Shown here piece after piece: positions 21,322-31,619 of a stretch of DNA of 46,353 bases. Source of the stretch: Chara braunii (lineage: Eukaryota; Streptophyta; Charophyceae; Charales; Characeae). A program made the position numbers and the translations under genes. The notes under the pieces are model-generated. The model was given only the letters and a program-made list of their open reading frames with translations, had not been told where the DNA came from and made no database searches. Where the stretch lies: positions 151,206-197,558 of the forward strand of contig BFEA01000473.1 of NCBI GenBank assembly GCA_003427395.1, given 5' to 3'. Positions within the stretch are counted from its first letter, which is position 1, and every line of letters begins with the position of its first letter.

Positions 21322-22110
21322 ATGGCCCGGCAAATGACATTCTGGGAGGATAGGCCTCGCGGGATCCTACCACCAAGAGCATCAGGGGCAGGGTCGAAAT
21401 AAACCTGCCGGCAAGAAACGTGGTAAGTAACCCGGTAATGGACTGGGTGGGGGTAGAATTGGTGGAAGACACGGTGTACCTAGTAGTAGAGCTGGAATGG
21501 CGTGCGAGAGGGGAGTTCGGGGGCATGAATTTGGACCTCCCAGGACGCGTGCAGGCGACGGGATCCTTACACCTGTCGGAAGAAGGATGGCGGACCTTTG
21601 GGATTGCCTTGGCTTCCGGGGATGACCCCGTGCGAATGTTCGAAGGAGCATGGCAAATAACCTGGCGGGAGGGGTTTGAGTTCGCGGATCCGGAACGAGA
21701 TGACATGACGGCTGAGGTAAAAATCGCCACAGCAGGGGTCTTTGAGTTGCCAAATGAGGTCGTACAAATGAGTCGACCACCCTTTCTACTAAGACGAATG
21801 GGAGGCGTAGAGCGAGTGGAGCAGGCGGTAGCTGCCATAACTAGGCTAGATTTTGACGAAGCATTAATGTATCAGGAATACTACCGGGCCTTCCTAGAGA
21901 TGGGGCCTTTTGAAGACGATAGGGGCACGAGGTGCTTTGCATACTACGATCAGCAGAAATACTAGGCCAAGAGTTCTGCAAATAAGTGATGAGGCCATGT
22001 GAAGAGTCATCCGGCGGGAAGTAGGTCGGGGCGTGACCTACATAGATGACCTTGACCCGTTGTATGAGCAGCCAGAGGGGGTTGCTGCTCCTGGGGATAT
22101 GGAGGGATAG
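21322..22110 (+). pseudogene. ORF C: third paralogue, frameshifted
   Basis: Unrecognised, same family. The longest piece is 21420-21965 (181 codons from a non-ATG start). A likely true start is ATG 21322 (MARQMTFWEDRP, compare MARW in A), with a shift near 21390. Landmarks: INLPARN, WVGVELVEDTVYLVVELEW, GSLHLSEEGW, ALASGDDP, RPPFLLRRMGG, YYRAFLEMGPFEDD. After 21965 another frame gives IRREVGRGVTYIDDLDPL and ends at TAG 22108-22110, interrupted by one TGA. The tail matches B (VSREAAAAPSYVDD). Not functional as it stands. Confidence 0.65.
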
Positions 22111-22195
22111 TTGGAACCAGAGAAGAAGAATGAAAACATGGAGGGTAAGGGGGCAGTAGGTGGACGTTTACTGAGGATTGGCTGTAACCCGCTCT

Positions 22196-23020
22196 ATGTG
22201 GACTATGCAGGAAATCGCTAAGGCAACAATGGCAGCAAGACGTGTGCGAATGAAATGCCAGTCCCGGTACCCCGGACCGCCCTGGAATAACATCGGGCGA
22301 TGGGAAGTATCCCTCCCATCAAATTCCAACTTTTGGGGGTTCGATACGGAATGGTGGGCCGTGACTCTAGGGAGAGACATCGCCTTTATGTTGGTGGAAT
22401 GTTGGTGGACAGGGATGAGACTCAACCAGGGGTCTGGGGATGGCCTGTTTTCCAATTTGGAGATAACCGGGGCCCTATACCTACCCGAGGCTAGCTGCCA
22501 CTTGCTGGGCATAGGAATAGCGCAAGGCCACGAACTGGCTCCAGTTTTTCGGAGCGCGGCCCGGGTATTGACGAGGATAGGACAGTCGGTCAGGGGTAGG
22601 AGAAACGTGGATTTACTTACCAGGGTGAAAATGGGAGGTTGGACGGAATTCAGGGCACCAACCATGCCGTTGAGGTGCCGTGTCCCCCGATTTATGATAG
22701 ACCTCATCTTCGGGAGCCTCGCGAGGGCGCTGGAGCTGGCAGACTCGGCAATAGTCTGGGTAGAGCACTTCCCCTTTCAGACCATCGGGATGTTCTACGA
22801 TGTTTCTGCGGAACATGGGTCGTTCTGGGGAAACAGGGCCCACGAGTTACTGGAAGTCATCCATATTCTGATATTTGGGTTGCCACGGCTAGCCTGGGCG
22901 GAATACGAACACATAATCCTAAGAGAAATCGAGATAGGAGAGAGTTATTTAGCGGGGGAGGCTCAAATATTCGAGGAGCCTACCGAATCGGAAGGGCCAC
23001 AAGGGCGAGAACGGGACTAG
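22196..23020 (+). CDS. ORF D: intact fourth paralogue of the upstream family
   Basis: Unrecognised protein, the only uninterrupted copy. The open frame begins at 22178 but its first ATG is at 22196, giving 274 residues. Landmarks from that start: VSLPSNSNFW (38-47), EWWAVTLGRDIAFMLVECWW (52-71), GALYLPEAS (92-100), MGGWTEFRAP (146-155), VPRFMIDLIFGS (163-174), EHGSFWGN (206-213), LREIEIGESYLAGEAQIFEE (242-261). It is rich in Trp and aromatic residues in the N-terminal half, with an acidic tail. No signal peptide or clear membrane span is seen. It lies directly upstream of gag. Four copies with only short conserved blocks imply long divergence. It could be an accessory or structural protein of the element or a captured host gene; I cannot decide. 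Confidence 0.6.
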   Translation: MWTMQEIAKATMAARRVRMKCQSRYPGPPWNNIGRWEVSLPSNSNFWGFDTEWWAVTLGRDIAFMLVECWWTGMRLNQGSGDGLFSNLEITGALYLPEASCHLLGIGIAQGHELAPVFRSAARVLTRIGQSVRGRRNVDLLTRVKMGGWTEFRAPTMPLRCRVPRFMIDLIFGSLARALELADSAIVWVEHFPFQTIGMFYDVSAEHGSFWGNRAHELLEVIHILIFGLPRLAWAEYEHIILREIEIGESYLAGEAQIFEEPTESEGPQGRERD

Positions 23021-23346
23021 CACTCGGGGGCGGGCCAATAGGGCAAAATAAGTATAAGTCCGCAACGGATATAAAACAGGACGTCGGACCCGGACGATCA
23101 AAGCCCGCTAGAAAACAAAAAGGGGAGGATAGACTCCTAATTATTGTCGTGACCCTGAAGGTCAGAAAGGGGAATGCTGCTCGGGAAACTTTCCCTAATA
23201 GGATGCCTAACCCGGACTCCTACACGGCGGCCGACAGGACGAGGGCGCTCTAAACGAGCCCGTGATAAAGAAAACTAAGTCACGCCCCTTAGCTCGGTAA
23301 GGCAGCAGGGCCAGACGGGACGAACGGAGGACCGGCCGAGGCGGGA

Positions 23347-24490
23347 TTGGGCAAGGGGATAAGGGTAGTGACTGTGGGACCGAGCAAAAGAAGGAAAGAG
23401 AGAGAGAACTCTCCGGGGATGGAAGCGGAGAAAGCTACGAACCCACCAGCCATAGATAGTAGGGCTAGCCGCCTGCCGACCACGCCAGCGGTAACGCGAG
23501 GGTGTGAAGGACTCTGGAGTCTTAGGGAAAGGGTGTTGGGATGGTTCGACCCGGAAGGAACTGCGAAGACTAGGGAGGGACAAAAGGCCGGCAAGGAAGG
23601 ATCGGATACCAGTATGTCGGGCGAGGCCAGTAGCTCCAAATGCGGCCTTAGGAAGATAGTATCATCCCTCGCGAGCACTGAACAAAAATCAGGGCTATCT
23701 AGCGGACGCTAAAAAAAAGTTGACGTTTGATGGAGCAAACATCACAGAATTCCTAATAGATTACGAGAATCTGGCCGCGCCGTTGAAATGGACCGAAGAA
23801 GAAAAGATGGACCACCTGGGGCAGCATGTGTCTTTGAGCTTGGGGCGGGACATAATGGCCATCGTAGCCGCGAGTCGATCCTGGAAGGAAACCCGGGATG
23901 TAATGATGAGGAAATACCTGGCAGCAGAGAAGATGGCAACGGAGGTCGACTTAGCGGCAGTCCGGAGAAAGAACTTTGTGATGTACAATGACTTCCTACG
24001 GGAGTTTACTGTGGTAGCACTAAGGATCCCCGGGGTTACGGACCGGATAATGAGTAAGTACTTCCTCGGGCAGTTCTCTGAGTTCGACAAGGACAAGATC
24101 CTGTCGGCTTACCAACAGACGAGCAAATTCGTAAACACAGGGATGTTGATTTCAGTACCGTGATGGACCTGGCCGAGAAGACAGTAGTGACCGAGACATT
24201 GGCCTTGCTTAAGGAAGGGGAGGTCATAGATATGAGCAGTGGGACAGGCGATAAGGTAAAGAAGGGGATTGAAAGTCTACATGAACGGGTGCACGGAGTC
24301 GACAACAAGATTGAAAGAGTGGAGAACGCGCTACTGGTTATGCAGGCGCAAGTATCTTGACCCGCCCTCCCTCCCCAGGAAGCTGTAGTTCCGCCAGGTG
24401 TAGACAATCGAGGATTCGGACGGAGAGATCCTGCTAACGAGCAGTGCAGGTACTGCACCGGGATGGGATATTAATGTGCGCGCATGTTCG
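23347..24490 (+). pseudogene. gag: gag of element 2, frameshifted, damaged zinc knuckle
   Basis: Nucleocapsid/capsid precursor of an LTR retroelement. A basic, disordered N-terminal part (23347-23712, first ATG 23419) ends at a TAA formed at an A8 run. One base away, the frame 23720-24163 carries the capsid-like domain: LTFDGANITEFL, then KYLAAEKMATEVDL and IPGVTDRIMSKYFLGQFSEF. A second shift near 24136 joins it to a coiled-coil-like helix (VKKGIESLHERVHGVDNKIE, about 24250-24320) ending at 24360. Another frame then shows NEQCRYCTGMGY followed directly by a TAA and CARM at about 24440-24485. This resembles a CX2CX4HX4C knuckle in which the His is Tyr and a stop has been acquired. Capsid and helix are of the type found in the pol-linked family seen below. 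Probably inactive. Confidence 0.75.
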
Positions 24491-24789
24491 AAACTCAACC
24501 ATGATATATTAAAAAGGAGATGTACCAGGTCATTAAAGGGAGAGATATTCGGACCACAGGGAGAACGGGTGAATTGAAACTCGCCACGGGGGATGCGGCG
24601 AGCCGTTATCATGCTCAATGGGCTAGAGATAGCAGCCGTAAAAGCTGAGTCGGTGGTCGATATCATCTGGGACCAGCTTCGGGGCCGTGGGCCGCAAGTC
24701 AACTTCATTTTGGAAAACGACGGACGCGATAGGGTGAACGCGACTACTCAACTAGGGACGGCTGGGAGAAGGATTATCCGCATGATACC
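24491..24789 (+). other. Decayed gag-protease linker
   Basis: Short open pieces in alternating frames (for example 24593-24793) with no recognised domain. It joins the knuckle remnant to the protease frame. Expected to be the C-terminal end of gag and the start of the protease ORF before frameshifts. Confidence 0.5.
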
Positions 24790-25896
24790 GTGATGGAGGA
24801 AGTTGTTGAAGGCTCCGCGCCCCAGGCAGAGCCCGAGGCCACGGAACCAGAGAAAGTCTATGGGAACCCAAGGGAAAAGGAGCCTATAGACAAAGTTACC
24901 GCTGCTAGAAAGAAGTTTAGATACAAAATCCCGATCTTAACTATGCCACAGATCGATGACACCCTTAGCAAATTACTAGGAACCATGGTATCGGTGTCAT
25001 TTCAGACCATGCTGCAGGCCAACCCTAGGTTGCTCAAAGGGCTTCGACAATTGTTGACTCGGCGGCGAGTAGAGATAGACGAGAACCCCGAGGCACCGGA
25101 AGAAGAAACGGAGGAGGAAGCCCCGCAAGAGGTTGCCAACCTTCAGAGGAGTCACGGGGACATACAGGATCTTGAAAAAGCTTTTGCAGACATCCGCCTG
25201 AGCTTGCCAGACCGAGAAGGTGGCGAGGTTATGAGGGCCCCTCCCGGAACAAAGCTAAGTTTCCATGCGCTACCCGTAGGGAGGTTGAAAATCCAGATCA
25301 TGATTCATCATACCGACGCATTAGTAGACAGGGGAGTGGAAATCACTCTCATAAGGAGGGATTTCACAACGATCACGGACTGTACGGTAAATAAGGAAGT
25401 AACAGGGAGCATCTGGGGAGCCGGTGGGGAAATTCCGTTCGCTGGGTATGTCACGAAATGCGCAGTCAAGGCAGGAATCAGGGAATCAATCTGGTCGTTT
25501 CAGCGGATGACCGTAATGGAGGAAATGGATCACGACATTATCCTCGGGAGGCAATGGTGCGCAAATGTAGAAATGATAGGCATGCACTTGCACGATGGCA
25601 CGTACATGGTAGACATAGAGGACCCAGTGACCGGCCGAGGGGAGCTCCTCCGACTCCTTGGGACGGGACGAGACCCTCCAAAGGGGAAGTTGGCAATGTG
25701 GTCGCCGTCGTTCGAAGGTAGCGCACGAAAAAGGGCTTTTGCCCGGATGGAGGGCATGAGAGAAAGGGTAGAAATTATGATTGAGGAGGCATTCAACAAG
25801 AAGGAATGGATCAAGATGGGCCTGCCCCAGAAGAAGAGGAGGCAGGAGAACGAAGTCCTAGGTGTTATGGTAGTAGAAAAGGAGTCAAAAGTCTAA
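24790..25896 (+). CDS. Retropepsin-containing ORF with an atypical D-R-G active site
   Basis: Aspartic protease of the retroelement, which would cut gag and pol polyproteins. Open for 368 codons (first ATG 24793). The first ~150 residues form a linker with a KIPILTMPQIDDTLSKLLGT helix (about 46-65) and a Glu-rich stretch (about 100-112). The protease domain starts near residue 160: HTDALVDRGVEITLI places the catalytic Asp at 180, followed by Arg where the family has Ser or Thr. The downstream DHDIILGRQW matches the usual I-I-L-G-R motif. A basic C-terminal tail follows. One base would turn AGG (Arg) back to a Ser codon, so this is probably decay, though a real variant cannot be excluded. It is followed by a shifted linker and then pol. 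Confidence 0.75.
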   Translation: MMEEVVEGSAPQAEPEATEPEKVYGNPREKEPIDKVTAARKKFRYKIPILTMPQIDDTLSKLLGTMVSVSFQTMLQANPRLLKGLRQLLTRRRVEIDENPEAPEEETEEEAPQEVANLQRSHGDIQDLEKAFADIRLSLPDREGGEVMRAPPGTKLSFHALPVGRLKIQIMIHHTDALVDRGVEITLIRRDFTTITDCTVNKEVTGSIWGAGGEIPFAGYVTKCAVKAGIRESIWSFQRMTVMEEMDHDIILGRQWCANVEMIGMHLHDGTYMVDIEDPVTGRGELLRLLGTGRDPPKGKLAMWSPSFEGSARKRAFARMEGMRERVEIMIEEAFNKKEWIKMGLPQKKRRQENEVLGVMVVEKESKV

Positions 25897-26236
25897 CTCG
25901 GTGCCAGCCTGCCCAAACGGAAAGAAGTACGCATGCACGTGCCAGAAGTCGCACTCGAGATCCCCGATTTGTTACAACTCATCAAGGCCCTCAAATATCA
26001 CAAGGTAGGAATGGACTCGGCGGCCTTGGCCAAATTAGAAGGAGAGGTGCAAAAGGGATATTGTCTGAATGGAAAATTAGTTAGTATTCAACCACGAGTC
26101 GTAGAGGCGACAAGGGCAATCCCGACCGCTCATTTTTTAGAAGAAAGATCCCGGAAGGAAGTGTTCGAAAATACAAGCCGGTAGGGAAGAAAGCAAAACC
26201 AGTCTCGATCCTGCTAGAGACGCGAAGGAAGAGGCT
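25897..26236 (+). pseudogene. Frameshifted protease-RT linker
   Basis: 25933-26184 is open and gives VPEVALEIPDLLQLIKAL and a basic end; one base away the frame reads KYKPVGKKAKPV, a stretch typically found just before the RT domain in this group, and then runs with a further shift into the frame of the pol ORF. At least two indels separate protease from RT. Confidence 0.55.
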
Positions 26237-29200
26237 ATGGAAAAGGAGGAGGAAGTTCTTCGAGTAATCCAAGAGAGAAGAGCAACGGAAGGGCATCGGA
26301 TACCGGATGCGATAGCCAATACAATGAAGATAAGGGTAGACGGATTCCTAACGGAAAAGGAAAACCGCGTGATCAAAAGGACCTGCCAAAAGATTCACCT
26401 GGCATTTGCCTTTAGTGATCACCAAAAGGGACGGCTAGACGCAAAGCTGATTCCTCCGGTCAGAATCAACACGGTAGAACATGAGTGCTGGAATGACAAG
26501 GGTCCGTCCTATGAATTTGGGATAGCGGAGGAAGTGACAGACCTTCTTCGAGCGAAGATGGGCTCCTTTGTCGCAGAACCTACGACGTCGCCATACGCGA
26601 ACCGGTGGTTCGTCTTTCGAAAGCCCAACAAGACGTTAAGGTGGATTCAGGATTTGCAGAAGTTGAATGCGGTAACCATCCGGGATGCTGGCTCGCTGCC
26701 TCAGGCTGATTTATTAGCCGAATCGCACGCCGGCCGGAGCATTTACTCCCTGATCGATCTGTACTCAGGGTACGACCAACTTCCGTTGGATGTCCGGGAC
26801 AGGCCGTACACCGCAATGCACACCCCCGTATGCCAGTTGCAGATGCAGGTGACCCCTATAGGCTTTACAAACGCGGTAGCCGAAGCGCAAAGGGGAATGG
26901 TCGTTGTAGCCGAAGACATGTTTCCAGAAAAGTGTGAGCCCTATATTGATGACAACCCAATCAAAGGCGTTCAAGAGAAGGACGAGACTGAAGTCCAGCC
27001 GGGGATTCGAAGATTTGTATGGGACCATCTGCAAGATATTAAGGACTTACTCCGCCGGTTCCTAGTATACAACATCACGGCTAGCGGACCAAAGAGTATT
27101 CTAGCAGTACCGAAAGTAACTATACTAGGATTTCGCTGCGGTGCTTACGGTAGGAAGCCAAACCCAACGAAGACAGACAAAATATCCCAGTGCCCAACAC
27201 CCTTGCGCACGACAACGGAGGTAAGAGCGTTCCTAGGCGTGGTCGGGTTTTGGAGGATCTTCATTAAGAATTTTGCCAAGATTGTCGAGCCTATCCGGGC
27301 CATAATCAGAGAAGAGAGGACCATGGATTGGACGGAGGAGCGAGAAGGAGCCGTCCAAACCCTCAAGGACATATTGACATCTGAGCAAGTCGCCTTGTCA
27401 GCGCCTTGTTTTAATGACGAAGTGGCACCACCATTCATCCTAGAAACGGATGGAGGACCCTTGGTCGTAGGAGGCGTGCTGATTCAACGGGATGAGGAAG
27501 GGAGAGAGAGACCGAGTAGGTTCGAAAGTAAAACCCTAAACTCCGCAGAACGGCGGTACTCGCAGTTCAAAAAGGAGGTCTTAGCCATCTTACATTGCCT
27601 CAAGACCTTCCAGGCCTACCTATTTGGGAGGCGGTTCATCTTAAGGATCGATCCGACGAATGTCGCAGGGGCCTCGCCTATAGATCCGACGGTGAGGAGA
27701 TGGGTAGGATTTATCCGGCAGTTCGATTACAAAAGCGAACGCATTGCTGGAATCAGAAACAAGGCGGATGGGTTGAGTCGGGTCTGCATCACTCCCGAAG
27801 GGATGGAGGATGCGGAGCCCCTAGACGAGTTCCTTGAATTTGAAGGAGGAACTCTTGCGGTGGACAACGAAATGATGGTCGAAGAATGCGCATCGGGAAA
27901 ACTGTTAATCCGGACTTTGGAGAAGGGGGCGCCTGCAACAGTGGCAGAACTTAGAAAAGGACCAGTCACCACTCAAGGTCGTGAAGAGGAGAGAGATTCA
28001 TGGGGAGCGATAGTAGGACCGAAGGAGGAACTAATAGCAATGGCGATTGAGGGAGGCCGGGAAGCCGTGATGAGCTTAGTGGAATCTTGGGAAAGGATAG
28101 AGTTGCGATGGATGGTAAACCAGATGCAGGAGAGAAAGGATGAGGACCAGGAAAGGAATGAGTTTTTCTATGCCCAGATATACGAAGGGTTCTTTCGGGA
28201 GATCGGGTTCTTGCTGGTAGGAAACAAACAACCTATGGAAGTCCGTATTAAAGCAAGGGAGAAGACCGAAAGGTACGTCCTAAGGGGCGGTCATTTGTTC
28301 CGAAGAGAAGAAGGTGCTATGCCTAAAAGAGCTGTGTGCGAAAAATCTAGGCAGTTAGATGTTATCCAGGCAATGCACGATGGATTAGCAGGAGGGCATT
28401 GGTCGTCCAAAGGAACTCTCGCAAAGATAACGCCACTTTATTATTGGCCAGGCATGGCAGGCATGGTCACCATATACTGCCAGACATGCCTTATCTGCCA
28501 GGAACGAAGCTCGGCGCGTGTCTTTGAGCTGCTTAGACCTACGCGAGTGCTAGGGCCGGGACATCTGGTCCACCTTGACCTTGCGGTCATGCCTGTGTCA
28601 AGAGATGGGTACAGGTATATTCTAGACGCGCGAGACAACTTGAGTGGGTTCGTGGAGGCGGTCGCCCTCAAGACATAGACGGGGAGAAGTGTAGCGGACT
28701 GGATAGAAGACTTCTACTTGAGGCACCCTTTCGTTAGAAGGTTTATAGCAGACAATGGGACAGAATTTGTGAACCAAGAAGTATTGGGAATGCTTAAGAG
28801 ATTTTGTGTACCGATCAAACTCTTCGAGCCGTATCACCCAGAGGCCAATGCACATGTGGAAAGAGGGCACCGAACCTTAAAGAACACGATTGCGAAGCTC
28901 GCAGCGGGTCATCTGGGAAGCTGGCCTAGGTATCTCAAGCAGGCTGTCTTCTCAGAGAACATGACACCTAAGAGGACAACGGGATGTATCCCAGCAGAAC
29001 TTTGGTACGGGAGAGAGATCGACTTTCCTGTCGAAGCCTTGATACCTACCTGGAACAGGTTAAATGATGATCCGCGAATGACCACGGAGGAGTTAATCGA
29101 GGCAAGGTGTCAACAAGTCCTTCAGAACGAAGAGGTCATGGAAGACATCGCCAACCGGGTACTGGACAGCAGAATGAGGGACAAAGCAAGGTGGGACCAG

Positions 29201-29487
29201 GTTAAGAATGTCAGAAAGGAGCCGCTTCAGGTGGGGGAGACAGTATTGCTAAGGAATTCGGCACTAGAAAGTACTTGGTCTGGACAACTAGGGAGGAGGT
29301 TGGCCCCTACCGGGTCGCCAAGCGGGTGGGACTGAACAACTTCAAATTGGAAGATTTGGATGAAATTGGATTGAAAGGGCTCTTCCCAGGGCAACGACTG
29401 GTCAGGTTTCTAAGTCTGGACCCAATGGAACAATGGCTTCAGGAGGCCGAGGACAAGGAAACTGAAGGGCTACATGCTAAGGGCTGA
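26237..29487 (+). pseudogene. pol: pol: reverse transcriptase, RNase H, integrase; one TAG and one frameshift
   Basis: Copies element RNA to DNA and inserts it. From ATG 26237: RT fingers and palm with WFVFRKPNKTLRWIQDLQKL, the first catalytic Asp in LIDLYSGYDQL (D174) and the YIDD box (Y236-D239). RNase H has Asp405 in ILETDGGPLVV, then AERRYSQFKKEVLAI, RIDPTNVAG and IRNKADGLSR. The integrase zinc finger has His714, His721 and Cys748/751/754. The DDE core has Asp781 (HLDLAV), Asp839 (ADNGTEF) and Glu875 (HVERGHRTL), i.e. D-D-35-E. A TAG at codon 814 (28676-28678) splits the core; the downstream frame is continuous. A one-base shift near 29290 moves the last part to a frame ending at 29487 (GPYRVAKRVGLNNFKLEDLD). 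The domain order is Ty3/gypsy. The DPTNVAG and VERGHRTL signatures resemble fungal-like and Chara gypsy groups. No chromodomain is seen. Confidence 0.9.
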
Positions 29488-29751
29488 CAACGGCCTTGCC
29501 CACACTATGGTTCTGTCCCTGACTGCGTCAGTGGGACTGTCATTTTTTTGACTGAGGTTGGGAGGCAGGATGACTTAGGAGTTTGCGGTAACGGGTTTGT
29601 GTGACAACGGAAAGGATTGTCGGGAGCATAGTACCATAGTTTCTGACGGGGAAACAATGGGATCATCACAAAATGGGGCATTTGCATATGGGAGGGAAAT
29701 GTATAATAGTGGTACGATGCAAAGGATACTGGGAGCATTCTGGGGGGGGAG
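29488..29751 (+). other. Gap after pol
   Basis: No supported gene. It contains short open pieces only (such as 29597-29815, overlapping the next ORF in another frame). Nothing regulatory is evident. Confidence 0.5.
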
Positions 29752-30318
29752 ATGCCTACCGGACTTGGGAAACGGGTGTATGAGGGGTTTTTGCAGATGT
29801 TGTCTTGTTATATAGGACCTAGAAGAAAAATCACAAGAGAAAGTAAAATGGAATTCGGCAACGAGAACGGCAGCGGGTCAATCAATAGGCCTACCGGAGG
29901 AGAAGAAGCAGGCTCAAGTCGAGGGAGGAGGACGACAAAGAGAAAGTTGTACATTGGGCTCATAGTCGGGCCAGTGGTAAGCAGGGGTGGAAAAAAGTGC
30001 GTATGTAAAAGACCCTCGCCCCTCCGGGAGGGAGAAGGTATAGAAATCTCATATGAGAGTGAGGGCGAGAAGGAAAGGGTAAATGTGGGAGAAGGGGGCA
30101 ATGCAGATATGGGAGATAAGGCTCAGGCCTCTGACGAGGAAGGAGCCAACAGGGGCGAACAACGGGAGACTTGGCATGGGGAAAGCGAGGGGAGGCAGGA
30201 CATGCGCGACGAGCATGAGCAGGGTGAGGAGAGAAGGGAAAGCCCGCTTGAAGGACGAAGCGGCCACGACAGTTGTGAGGGGTATGGGACAAGGACGAAG
30301 ATTCCTTATATGATGTAA
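29752..30318 (+). CDS. Post-pol ORF 1, unrecognised, hydrophilic
   Basis: 188 codons from ATG 29752. The N-terminal ~25 residues are moderately hydrophobic (GFLQMLSCYIG). The rest is very hydrophilic: a Gly/Ser/Arg/Lys stretch (SSRGRRTTKRKLYIG), then a long Glu/Gly/Asp-rich part (YESEGEKERVNVGEGG, EGANRGEQRETWHGES). No domain is recognised. It lies downstream of integrase, where env-like or accessory genes of giant elements sit, but I see no signal peptide, transmembrane anchor or glycosylation pattern to support an envelope. It may form one gene with the next frame, separated from it by the A26 run. Confidence 0.4.
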   Translation: MPTGLGKRVYEGFLQMLSCYIGPRRKITRESKMEFGNENGSGSINRPTGGEEAGSSRGRRTTKRKLYIGLIVGPVVSRGGKKCVCKRPSPLREGEGIEISYESEGEKERVNVGEGGNADMGDKAQASDEEGANRGEQRETWHGESEGRQDMRDEHEQGEERRESPLEGRSGHDSCEGYGTRTKIPYMM

Positions 30319-30450
30319 TTAAGGGACGATGGACCTGGTTTCCAGCAGGTGTAGCTCCCCACCAATAGACGGAGCGGCCCGCCAGGCAAAGCCCCAATCC
30401 CGGTGGTTCTCTTACCACCACCAGGATAGAGGTCTTGTATGAGGGCCTTC

Positions 30451-30476
30451 AAAAAAAAAAAAAAAAAAAAAAAAAA
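30451..30476 (+). repeat. A26 homopolymer between the two post-pol frames
   Basis: Twenty-six consecutive A. It could be an expanded AAA/AAG stretch of a once continuous ORF, the trace of a poly(A) tail from an inserted retrocopy, or partly a sequencing artefact. No duplication flanking it was seen. Confidence 0.9.
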
Positions 30477-30480
30477 CTAA

Positions 30481-30915
30481 CTAACGGGAGGGTATAGCCC
30501 CATACAGACGGAGGACGAGGAGGACGAGGAGGAGAATGTACAAGAAATCATAGAAATCAGCAACGGGGATGAGAGGGATGAAATCTCGAGGCCTAGGGAA
30601 GAGAGGCGGCCTCCGATGCACCAGCCGCGCGAAGAGGCCTTCAGATGGGAGGATGAGTTTGGGCCGACGCCCAGTCATTGGTTTCGGCAATGGACCAATG
30701 TGATCAAGCACGAATGGATCATCAAGACCCGGGAACTCGCAATGGCAGGGGTGGAAGCCACGCCGTTGGACTTTTTCAGTGAGGCAGAGTTACAGGAAAT
30801 TGCAAGGAAGAGGAGGGAAATCGAGTCCTTCGGCCTGGCGGTTAGAAAGCCTGCCAGGGAACAGGGTGGACAAGGAATCGAGCAAGTTGAGGCACAAGGC
30901 AACAATAGAAATTAG
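30481..30915 (+). CDS. Post-pol ORF 2, acidic with a Trp-rich helical end
   Basis: Open from 30481 (after a TAA) to TAG-free end at 30915; the first ATG is at 30616 (99 codons). The upstream part is very acidic (QTEDEEDEEENVQEIIEISN). From the ATG the product is PREEAFRWEDEFGPTPSHWF, then an amphipathic helix (QWTNVIKHEWIIKTRELAMA) and a charged helix (EAELQEIARKRREIESF). Unrecognised. It looks better conserved than random sequence because aromatic and charged residues are regularly spaced. It could be the C-terminal part of the ORF at 29752. Confidence 0.4.
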   Translation, partial: LTGGYSPIQTEDEEDEEENVQEIIEISNGDERDEISRPREERRPPMHQPREEAFRWEDEFGPTPSHWFRQWTNVIKHEWIIKTRELAMAGVEATPLDFFSEAELQEIARKRREIESFGLAVRKPAREQGGQGIEQVEAQGNNRN

Positions 30916-31619
30916 ATGTTGATTAAGTGTTGAACAAGAATCTTGCTTGTCATTTGCAAAACATTGGACCAAAATGTGTATAGTGCGAGTAAGCTTGCTA
31001 AGGATGAGTGATGAAAGGGTCAACCACGACTATGTCACGGTAAGTTAGAAGATAGCATTTTGAGGCTACTTTCTGGATGAGCTACCTTTGAAAGTGGGTA
31101 CATAAGACGAGGACATGGGTCGTGGGATGAGAACGGTTGGGAAGGATGTATTGTGAGTTTTAGATGGGATGAGGGGTGTGCTTTTGAGAAAAGAAACTTT
31201 TGAGTACAGATTGACGAGCGAACCATGGCATTGGATGTTGGTCGAGTACAAGAGAGGTTAGGGAACCTATGGGTTAAGGGGCGTGAAGAACACTCCTTCC
31301 CTAGGAGCCTAATCCAACTGAGTCATGAATGAGTAAGAGAATAGTTGAGACCCGAGTTATCAGAACGAGTGAAAATAAGAGGGGGGCGCCCCTGTCTTTT
31401 GCTATGGTTGAACGGTCGGGTGGGCTAGTGTTGCTTGAGGTCGCAAGCCCCAACTCGAGTACTAGACGCTAAGTCGGATGTATGCATGGATAGTACATTG
31501 CCTTGAGAAATGGACAAAGGAAACTGCACGCATAAAAACTGGAAAAGAGATGGACACCTAACCTCCGAGACAGAAATGGGATCCGTGTCCTCGAGGCCCA
31601 CCCCCTCGGGCACTAACAT
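30916..31619 (+). other. Non-coding 3' internal region, first part
   Basis: About 700 bp with no credible ORF or repeat. Only short frames of about 60 codons occur, on either strand. Confidence 0.6.

Noticed and set aside
22639-23253. 204-codon frame overlapping the end of ORF D
   Set aside because: It is out of frame with D over most of its length and has a basic, low-complexity product; D is supported by its paralogues. Only its tail (after 23020) could be remnant coding sequence before gag.
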